Of a stretch of DNA of 64,000 nucleotides, positions 57,890 through 64,000 are shown in pieces. Under the pieces are notes generated by a model that made no database searches, was not told the DNA's origin, and was given only the letters and a program-made list of their open reading frames with translations. The translations under genes were made by a program, and so were the position numbers. The DNA lies in contig NZ_CP053069.1 of NCBI RefSeq assembly GCF_013003965.1, positions 1,767,419-1,831,418 of the forward strand. Reading direction: 5' to 3'. Every line of letters begins with the position of its first letter. Positions within the stretch are counted from its first letter, which is position 1. The DNA comes from Usitatibacter rugosus (lineage in GTDB: Bacteria; Pseudomonadota; Gammaproteobacteria; Burkholderiales; Usitatibacteraceae).

Positions 57890-59230
57890 TTAGGCCGCGT
57901 GCTTCAGGGCATGCGTGCCGGTCTCGATGGCCCGGGCGAGCTTGTCGACGATCTCGTCGATTTGCGCCTCGGTGCAGATGAAGGGCGGGGCGAGCAACAC
58001 GTGGTCGCCGGTCACGCCGTCGATGGTGCCGCCCATGGGGTAGCAGAGCAGGCCCTGGTTCATGGCCTCGCTCTTCACTTTCGCATGGAGCTTCAACGCG
58101 GGGTCGAAAGGCTTCTTCGTGGCGCGGTCGGCCACCAGTTCGACGCCGCGGAAGAGGCCGCGGCCGCGAAGGTCTCCCACGTACGGACTGTTGATGAAGG
58201 TCTCGTGCAGGCGCTTCTCGAGGTACGCGCCGAGCGACTGCACCTGCTCGATCAGCTTGTCGCGTGCGAAGACCTTTTGCACAGCGAGCGCAGCGGCACA
58301 CGCCGTGGCGTGCCCTATATAGGTATGTCCGTGCTGGAACATGCCGGTGCCCTTGCGGAAGGCTTCGACGATGCGCGAGGACGCGAGCACGGCGCCGATG
58401 GGCTGGTAGCCGCCGCCGAGGCCCTTCGCGATCGCCATCAGGTCCGGGCGCACGCCTTCCTGGTCCACCGCGTGGAGCGAGCCGGTGCGGCCCATGCCGC
58501 ACATCACCTCGTCCGCGATGAAGAGGATGCCGTAGCGATCGCAGATCTGGCGCACGCGCTTGAAGTACCCCGGCGTGGCCGTCACCGCACCAAGCGTGGC
58601 GCCCACGACGGGCTCCGCGATGAACGCGATGATCTTGCGCGGCCCGATGCGCTGGATCTCGCCTTCGAGCTCGTCACCCAGGCGCTGGCTGTATTGCTCC
58701 GGCGTCTCGCCATCGCGGCGGTCCCGATATTCGTAGCAGGGCGACACGCGGCCGACATCGATGAGGATCGGCGCGAATTGCTTCCGCCGCCACTCGTTGC
58801 CGCCGACGGCGAGCGCTCCCAGCGTGTTGCCGTGATAGCTCTGCCGGCGTGCGATGAAGATGGAGCGCTCCGGTTCACCCGTCTCGACGTAGTACTGGCG
58901 CGCCATCTTGAGCGCGGCCTCGATCGCCTCCGAGCCGCCGGAGACGAAGTACACGTGGCCGATGCCGGGCGGGGCTTTCGCGATCAACGTGTCCGCGAGT
59001 TCCTCGGCGACATCCGTGGTGAAGAAGCTGGTGTGCGCGTACGCGACCTTGTCGATCTGCGCGTGCATCGCGGCCAGCACATCCGGGTGTCCGTGGCCGA
59101 GGCACGAGACCGCCGCGCCGCCGGAGCCGTCGATGTATTGCTTCCCCTCACGATCCGTGAGATAGACCCCCTGCGCGGAGACGGCGAATGGCAGGGTGCC
59201 GCGAAGGCTGCGGTGGATGATTTTGCTCAT
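57890..59230 (-). CDS. Class III aminotransferase (PLP-dependent)
   Basis: A 446-residue enzyme with the class III signature: [27 protein letters not shown] (the Asp that binds the pyridine N), the Schiff-base Lys in [15 protein letters not shown], and [18 protein letters not shown] 59230 is used rather than the upstream TTG. It probably acts on an omega-amino acid or amine; the neighbours suggest the imported TRAP substrate is its substrate or product. 14 bp to the TAXI gene. Confidence 0.93.
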   Translation of the reverse strand: MSKIIHRSLRGTLPFAVSAQGVYLTDREGKQYIDGSGGAAVSCLGHGHPDVLAAMHAQIDKVAYAHTSFFTTDVAEELADTLIAKAPPGIGHVYFVSGGSEAIEAALKMARQYYVETGEPERSIFIARRQSYHGNTLGALAVGGNEWRRKQFAPILIDVGRVSPCYEYRDRRDGETPEQYSQRLGDELEGEIQRIGPRKIIAFIAEPVVGATLGAVTATPGYFKRVRQICDRYGILFIADEVMCGMGRTGSLHAVDQEGVRPDLMAIAKGLGGGYQPIGAVLASSRIVEAFRKGTGMFQHGHTYIGHATACAAALAVQKVFARDKLIEQVQSLGAYLEKRLHETFINSPYVGDLRGRGLFRGVELVADRATKKPFDPALKLHAKVKSEAMNQGLLCYPMGGTIDGVTGDHVLLAPPFICTEAQIDEIVDKLARAIETGTHALKHAA

Positions 59231-59278
59231 GGAGAAACTCAAGCATAACCCGCCCGCGCAAGATATGTGAAAGGTTGC

Positions 59279-59797
59279 CTAGCTGTTCGGTTTGGAACGC
59301 GCCTTCGGGGCTTCGCCCGGCCCGATCGTCCCGAGGCCGTCCGTTCGCGGCAGCGACCACGGGCCGATCTCGGGGATCTCGAGGCCCAACGATCTCAGGT
59401 ATCGCTTGGCCTCCTCGGTCGCCGGGTCCATGGGACGAAAGCCACTCAGGAAACGAATGTCCACCGCACTCTGGCCGTTGGTCCAGAGGGAGGACTCCGG
59501 AATGTCGTCCTCCGGCCAGGGCTCCATCAACTTCGACCACGCGAGGTCGCCCATGAGCTTGATACCGACCGTTGCCATTGCCGCGGCACGAAAGGCCGCA
59601 TCGACCGCCCAGTTCGTTGCGATCGGGCCGCGGAAGTCGCTTCCGAGGCCAGTCAGCATCCGGGCGATCTCGGCTTCCACGCGCTGCTTCTCGACATCGG
59701 TCAACCGCTCGTCGTAGTGCGCCCCGAGCATGACGAGCACCGCCGCATTGAAGGTGCGATCTTGCCTCCGCTTGCGAGAGCTATTGAAGGGCCACAT
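59279..59797 (-). CDS. Unknown 172-residue protein
   Basis: Begins MWPFNSSRKRRQD, then FNAAVLVMLGAHYDERLTDVEKQRVEAEIARML and WAVDAAFRAAAMATVGIKLM, a mostly helical protein without signal peptide or known family. C terminus Pro/Gly-rich. Upstream of the aminotransferase on the same strand with a 48-bp gap; may be co-transcribed. Confidence 0.65.
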   Translation of the reverse strand: MWPFNSSRKRRQDRTFNAAVLVMLGAHYDERLTDVEKQRVEAEIARMLTGLGSDFRGPIATNWAVDAAFRAAAMATVGIKLMGDLAWSKLMEPWPEDDIPESSLWTNGQSAVDIRFLSGFRPMDPATEEAKRYLRSLGLEIPEIGPWSLPRTDGLGTIGPGEAPKARSKPNS

Positions 59798-59876
59798 GCC
59801 GAATCCATTGTAGCCGCGGCGCCGCGCGTTCCGCGCGTATCATGGCGCGTGAAAAATCACGTTCCGGGAGTTTGAG

Positions 59877-60218
59877 ATGGCAGACCTGATCAAGACCGAC
59901 ACCACCGTGGGCACCGGCGCCGAAGCCAGCTCCGGTCCTATTTCCGTTCACTACACGGGATGGCTGCACGATCCGTCGAAGCCCGACGGCAAGGGCAGCA
60001 AGTTCGACAGCTCCGTGGATCGCGGCCAGCCGTTCGGCTTCCACCTCGGCGGCGGGCAGGTGATCCGGGGTTGGGACGAAGGCGTGAAGGGCATGAAGGT
60101 CGGCGGCAAGCGGACCCTCATCATTCCGCCTGAGATGGGCTATGGCGCGCGCGGCGCGGGCGGTGTGATTCCTCCGAACGCCACGCTGGTGTTCGACGTG
60201 GAACTGCTGAAAGCCTGA
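59877..60218 (+). CDS. FKBP-type peptidyl-prolyl isomerase
   Basis: A 113-residue cytoplasmic PPIase: [42 protein letters not shown] (conserved FKBP core), [30 protein letters not shown]. Single domain with no flap or tail, as in small bacterial FKBPs. It helps refold proline-limited substrates. Close to the next gene by 5 bp. Confidence 0.95.
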   Translation: MADLIKTDTTVGTGAEASSGPISVHYTGWLHDPSKPDGKGSKFDSSVDRGQPFGFHLGGGQVIRGWDEGVKGMKVGGKRTLIIPPEMGYGARGAGGVIPPNATLVFDVELLKA

Positions 60219-60223
60219 CGGCC

Positions 60224-61333
60224 GTGGGCTCGCCGGCCTCCCGCAAGAGCGGGCTCATCATCGCGGTCGTCGTCGTGGCCGCGGCGATCGCCCTGGGTGT
60301 CGTCATCTATCGGGGCGGCGCTGCCGGCAACCGCCCCGACGCTGCGTCTTCTGGGGCATCGAGCCCCGGGAGCGTTTCGGGCCGCAACGGCAAGCTCTCG
60401 ACGGATGCCGTGCTTTCGATCGCCCCGGGCACCGGCGCGAAGCAAGCGCCCAAGCGAGTGCTGAGCCCCACGCTGCAGGAATACGCGAACGCCAAGTCGT
60501 ACGGCGCGCTTTACCAGCGCATCAATGCCTCGACCACGCGCACGCCGGAAGAGCAGTGGATGCTGGCGCAGATGCTCGAGCGCTGTGCGAAGAGCAAGGA
60601 GCGGCCGCGCGAAGGTCCGCGCTGGGCGCTCGGCGGCGATGATGCAAAGGCGCGCTTTGCCGCGTCGCTCTCGCCCAAGGATCCGGATCGCGAGAAGCGC
60701 CTCGCTGCCTTCGAGCAGATCAACAGCGACCTTTGCTCGGGCGTGGGCGACGTGGAAGTAACCGACGCGGAGATCGACAAGCTCTACGAGCTGGGCGCCG
60801 CCGGTGGCGATCCCAAGGCGAGGGCCGGCCAGGTTCGGCGCGACCTCATGCGCCAAGGGCAAGGTCCCGACGGCAAGTACCGATTCGATCCCACGAAGAT
60901 GCCGACCATCACGGACACGCAGGTCGATACGTTGAAGCAGAGTTTCGCTTCAGGCGATCCGTATGCGATGCAGGCTGCAGTCTCCACGTTCGGCTTCCCG
61001 ATGCAGAACCTGAGCCTCCGGGTTGGCGCTGACGAGCTGCCGATCAATGCCAACGCTCTCTACAACGCGGCCACGCTCGCGGCCTGCGACTATGGCTATC
61101 CCTGTGGTCCGGATTCGCGGCAGCTGCTGCAAGCGTGCGCAATGCAGGGCCAGTGCGGCGCGACGGACTACCGCGAGTACGTCTTCTTCTACGGGAGCTC
61201 GCCGGCGACCTCGCAGCTCATCGGTGCTTACAACGTCGCGCTCGCCAACGCGGCTCGCACCGGCGACTGGAGCTACTTCACGTTTCACCGCGGCCCGCCG
61301 CCCAACATCGCCGGCTACTCGACGCGGCCCTAG
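60224..61333 (+). CDS. Unknown membrane-anchored protein
   Basis: A 369-residue protein with GTG start, one N-terminal TM (LIIAVVVVAAAIALGVVIYRG), a Gly/Ser linker, then a helical Sel1-like-looking domain: YGALYQRINASTTRTPEEQWMLAQML, DLCSGVGDVEVTDAEIDKLYELGAAGGDPKARAG, and several Cys in the end (ACDYGYPCGPDSRQLLQACAMQGQC). The pattern of short helices suggests tetratricopeptide/Sel1-like repeats, but no consensus is sure. 5 bp after the FKBP gene, so co-expressed. Stop shared (CTAG) with the 61330 gene. Confidence 0.68.
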   Translation: MGSPASRKSGLIIAVVVVAAAIALGVVIYRGGAAGNRPDAASSGASSPGSVSGRNGKLSTDAVLSIAPGTGAKQAPKRVLSPTLQEYANAKSYGALYQRINASTTRTPEEQWMLAQMLERCAKSKERPREGPRWALGGDDAKARFAASLSPKDPDREKRLAAFEQINSDLCSGVGDVEVTDAEIDKLYELGAAGGDPKARAGQVRRDLMRQGQGPDGKYRFDPTKMPTITDTQVDTLKQSFASGDPYAMQAAVSTFGFPMQNLSLRVGADELPINANALYNAATLAACDYGYPCGPDSRQLLQACAMQGQCGATDYREYVFFYGSSPATSQLIGAYNVALANAARTGDWSYFTFHRGPPPNIAGYSTRP

Positions 61334-61563
61334 CTCGTCTTCGCCGTGCCGCGGATGTTCATCGCGGCGAGCGCGAACTGCAGCACCACGAGCGCGATCG
61401 CGCCCGCGTAGAAGCCCCACACGACCCACAGCACGTTGCTGCCCAGGAAGGTCCAGAAGCCCACGTTGCGGCGGCGCTTGTCGTTGGAGCCGACCAGCCA
61501 CGCGGCGGCGATCGTCGCGACCATCGCCGGCCATTGGATCGCATCGAGCCAGTCGATGCTCAT
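61330..61563 (-). CDS. Small membrane protein, 77 residues
   Basis: Two to three short membrane helices (WPAMVATIAAAWLVG, GFWTFLGSNVLWVVWGFYAGAIALVVLQFALAAMNIRG). Related to unnamed PQ-loop-like/transporter-like small proteins. ATG 61563 overlaps the stop of the endonuclease/phosphatase gene (ATGA), last in the minus-strand operon with phospholipase. Confidence 0.7.
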   Translation of the reverse strand: MSIDWLDAIQWPAMVATIAAAWLVGSNDKRRRNVGFWTFLGSNVLWVVWGFYAGAIALVVLQFALAAMNIRGTAKTS

Positions 61564-62243
61564 CCGAGGTCGAGCGTGGCGACGATCGGCAGGTGGTCGG
61601 AAGCCTGGCGGGCGAGGGCGCTGCGGTGAACGGCGAGCTTCTTGAGGATGCCCTTCGGGCTCGCGTAGATGCGGTCGAGCGCGAACACGGGCCGGCCCGC
61701 AGGGAACGTCGGCGGGGCGGGCAGCTCGTCGAAGTACTTGCGCAGGCGCATCAGCGGACGACCCCACAGGTACCACTCATTGAGATCGCCGAGCAGGATC
61801 TCGTGGTCGAGCTTGGTCTCGGTGAAGAGCGTCAGGAGCCGCTCCACCTGCGCCCGCCGTTCGGCCGGCCGCAATCCGAGGTGCGTCGCGACGACGTGCA
61901 GGCGATGACCGTTATAGGGAATGTTGGCCGCGATCGCCCCGCGCGGCTCGCGGCGCGACCACGTGAGGTCCAGCAACTGGAACGACGTGGCGGGCCAGCG
62001 CGAGAGCATGAGGTTCCCGTAGTGGCGGCTCGCCTGCATCAGCGTCTTGCCCGCGATGGGCGTGAGCCCCGTCTCCCCGGCGAGCCAATCGAACATGTCC
62101 ACGCCGTTGCGGCCCGACTCCACTTCCTGCAGCGCGATGATGTCCGGATCGATCTCGCGGATCACGTCGCGGATGCGCTCCGGTGCGTGCTGCCGGTCGC
62201 GCCCGACGGCGCCGTGCACGTTGTACGAAGCGATGCGGATCAA
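61560..62243 (-). CDS. Endonuclease/exonuclease/phosphatase family protein
   Basis: A 227-residue EEP-fold enzyme: IRIASYNVHGAVG (metal Asn), IIALQEVES (metal Glu), VVATHLGLRP (catalytic His), ILLGDLNEW (Asp/Asn) and ASDHLPIVATL (catalytic His). TTG at 62243 overlaps the upstream TGA (TTGA); a GTG at 62276 is an alternative. Likely a phosphodiesterase acting on lipid head-groups or nucleic acid. Overlaps the phospholipase gene. Confidence 0.88.
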   Translation of the reverse strand: MIRIASYNVHGAVGRDRQHAPERIRDVIREIDPDIIALQEVESGRNGVDMFDWLAGETGLTPIAGKTLMQASRHYGNLMLSRWPATSFQLLDLTWSRREPRGAIAANIPYNGHRLHVVATHLGLRPAERRAQVERLLTLFTETKLDHEILLGDLNEWYLWGRPLMRLRKYFDELPAPPTFPAGRPVFALDRIYASPKGILKKLAVHRSALARQASDHLPIVATLDLG

Positions 62244-64000
62244 GCGGGCCGCCGCGCTTTCTCGCGCAGCAGCCACCGTTGGCCCGCGAAGGCGATGCCC
62301 GCGAAGACCGCGATCGCCGCGCCCACGATCCAGTAGTTCGGATGCGCACCGTTGCGCAGCGCGTCCAGCACCTGGTCGCCCAGCACCGCGGTCGCAATGA
62401 GGCCCGGCAACATGCCTGCCGCGGTGCCTATCAGGAAATCACGTGCCTTCACGCGGATCGCGCCCGCGATGATGCTGACGACTTGAAAGGGCGCGATGGG
62501 CACCAGGCGGACGAGGGTCATCGCCACGAGGCCGCGGCGCTGCAGGAAGTGTGTGACGCGCTCCATCCGCGGCCCGACGAAGCGATGCACCCGGTCGCGA
62601 TCGAACGCGCGGCCGAGGAAGTACCCGACCATCGCCGCGAAGAGGATGCCGGAGATCGAAAGCAGCGCCCCGACCTTGGCACCGAAGGCCACGACGGAGG
62701 CGAGCGTAATGAGCGGCCGCGGGAACATCACGAAGCTGGCCGGCGTGTACGCAATGAAGATGAGCGGCGCCATCCACCAGTAGTCCGAGGCCCGGTCGGC
62801 CCAGTCTGCGACGGACTGCGGCGTCACGATGTCCTTCAGCGGCGTGTAGCGCCACGCCAGCGTGAGCGCGACCACGGCGAGGATCACGCCCGCGATGGGG
62901 ATGATCTTCCGGCTCACGGCTTTCGTATCCCGCGGCGCGAATTCTCCGACCAGCTTGTCGAGCGAGATCGGCTTCTCGGGGTCGGCGAAGCTCGCGATCG
63001 CCTGCGAGACGCCCTCCGAGACTTCCTTGTCCTCGAGGCGGCGCATGCCGCGCTGGTCGCTGGAGAGCGCTTCCACCACGGCCGCGATGGAGCCGCGCTG
63101 CTCGAGCTCGCGCTCCACGGTCTCGATGTCGCTGTCGCAATGCTCGGCGAGCAGCGTGTCGCGCGCGGTGCGGATGGCCTTGCGGACATCGTCGCGTCCC
63201 TCGGCGTGGATCACGAGGTCGCACTCGGTATCGAGGCCCATGGAACGGTTGGAGAGGTTCGCCGATCCCACCCGCAGCCATTCGTCGTCGGCGATCATCA
63301 CCTTCGAGTGCAGGTCCACGCACGTGCCTTCCTCGAGGCCGCAAATGTCCGGATAGAAGGCGTGGAAGCGGCCGTGCTTGTCGCGCTGGCGCAGGTCTTT
63401 CACGATGTGCGTGCGCAGCAGGTGCATCGTCACTTCCTCGAGCCAGCCGTGCGAGAGCTTGCGGGTCACGAGCACGATCTCGGGGCCGTCGGGCTCGTCG
63501 AGCCGTGCGCCCAGCGCCTTGCCGATCGCCTCCGACGTGAAGTACTGGTTCTCGAGGTAGATGTAGTCCTTGGCCTTGGCGATCATGTCGAGGTAGAGCT
63601 TCTCGACGTCGCGGATTTCCTTCTCGCCTTCCTGTTCCGGATACGTGCAGGCAACGCCCACGTTCACGTCGGTGAACTGCGGCTCGATGTGCTCCGGCCA
63701 CGGATCCTGCGTGGTGGGGAAGGTGCGGATCGTCTCGCCGGTCGCGAAGCGCCAACGCTGCCGGGCCACGCGTGCCACGGCCGAAGCGGCCTCGCCGTCG
63801 ACCAGCATCATCACGTCATGGAAGGGCGGGTAGCCGTTGCCGTCGCAGCAGCGGCGGGAATCCTTGGGCTTGTGGTCGTGCGTGTCCCAGCGCTTCGAGG
63901 TGATGTCCAGGCCGCCGACGAACGCGATCTTGTCGTCGATCACCAGGATCTTCTGGTGGTGCGAGCCCGCGAAGGGGTGGGTGTCGTCGTAGCGGAACTG
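62240..64000 (-). CDS. Phospholipase D fused to VTT/DedA domain (5' end outside window)
   Basis: Partial, at least 586 residues. N part: two PLD catalytic motifs, HxK in GSHHQKILVIDDK at the window edge and HSKVMIADDEWLRVGSANLSNRSMG, as in PLD/cardiolipin-synthase enzymes. C part: VTT (SNARE-associated/DedA) membrane domain with about six helices (IAGVILAVVALTLAWRY, FVMFPRPLITLASVVAFGAK, FQVVSIIAGAIRVKARDFLIG). The fusion implies phosphatidyl transfer or hydrolysis at the membrane with lipid transport. First of a three-gene operon. Confidence 0.92.
   Translation of the reverse strand, partial: QFRYDDTHPFAGSHHQKILVIDDKIAFVGGLDITSKRWDTHDHKPKDSRRCCDGNGYPPFHDVMMLVDGEAASAVARVARQRWRFATGETIRTFPTTQDPWPEHIEPQFTDVNVGVACTYPEQEGEKEIRDVEKLYLDMIAKAKDYIYLENQYFTSEAIGKALGARLDEPDGPEIVLVTRKLSHGWLEEVTMHLLRTHIVKDLRQRDKHGRFHAFYPDICGLEEGTCVDLHSKVMIADDEWLRVGSANLSNRSMGLDTECDLVIHAEGRDDVRKAIRTARDTLLAEHCDSDIETVERELEQRGSIAAVVEALSSDQRGMRRLEDKEVSEGVSQAIASFADPEKPISLDKLVGEFAPRDTKAVSRKIIPIAGVILAVVALTLAWRYTPLKDIVTPQSVADWADRASDYWWMAPLIFIAYTPASFVMFPRPLITLASVVAFGAKVGALLSISGILFAAMVGYFLGRAFDRDRVHRFVGPRMERVTHFLQRRGLVAMTLVRLVPIAPFQVVSIIAGAIRVKARDFLIGTAAGMLPGLIATAVLGDQVLDALRNGAHPNYWIVGAAIAVFAGIAFAGQRWLLREKARRPA

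Overview
The window is a GC-rich chromosomal segment (protein-coding, densely packed, many 4-bp ATGA/GTGA start-stop overlaps) that looks like a soil or freshwater betaproteobacterium. That placement is an inference from the gene families (NodT/RND efflux, archaic spore-coat-U pili, TAXI-TRAP transport, YfiR-linked TonB receptor, WWG-P-GWG repeat protein); no rRNA or marker gene fixes the taxon.

Left part (1-16 kb): the end of an RND efflux pump with its NodT outer-membrane lipoprotein; a GxxExxY gene framed by inverted copies of a ~45-bp repeat, with a gene-less copy of the same inverted pair 3 kb away; a two-gene molybdenum/2Fe-2S oxidoreductase (IorAB type); a DUF900 hydrolase; an archaic chaperone-usher pilus operon on the minus strand (two major pilin-like genes, chaperone, usher, one or two minor subunits); an SGNH hydrolase; a FeeM-like acyl synthase; and a 2-oxoglutarate dioxygenase coupled to a small unknown protein.

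Middle part (16-34.5 kb): a signal-transduction island. A periplasmic binding protein, a hybrid-sensor-like kinase, a single-domain receiver, a receiver-adenylate cyclase and a LuxR regulator form one tightly overlapping plus-strand operon. Next to it are a YfiR/kinase pair divergent from a TonB receptor, a kinase/receiver/degenerate-receiver operon, an Hpt/OmpR-type pair, a second TonB (siderophore-type) receptor and a chemoreceptor with a C-terminal sensor. Two near-identical palindromes and four copies of a 17-bp motif lie in the control regions and may tie parts of the island together.

34.5-42 kb: MFS exporter, cupin lipoprotein, BAAT-type hydrolase, a secreted repeat protein with a coupled tiny ORF, an asparaginase-domain protein, a putative zinc-binding small protein, a 5'-3' exonuclease and a pilin-like membrane protein.

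42.1-52.6 kb: a 10.5-kb integrative element inserted in the 3' part of a tRNA-Arg(CCT) gene, bounded by a perfect 45-bp direct repeat. It carries a tyrosine integrase, excisionase-like protein, primase/VapE-type helicase, an iteron-rich replication-origin candidate, seven short overlapping genes of unknown function, an XRE-ImmA/IrrE protease plus DUF4411 PIN-like protein, and an AT-richer membrane-protein gene. There is no capsid, portal or terminase gene that I can recognise, so it resembles a phage-satellite or P4-like plasmid element. This is the most interesting object in the window.

Right part (52.6-64 kb): an NHL-repeat lipoprotein, an aminotransferase/TAXI/fused-TRAP permease operon interrupted by a perfect 26-bp-arm REP-like palindrome, an FKBP prolyl isomerase, two unknown proteins, and an operon of phospholipase D-VTT, endonuclease/exonuclease/phosphatase and a small membrane protein that runs off the window end.
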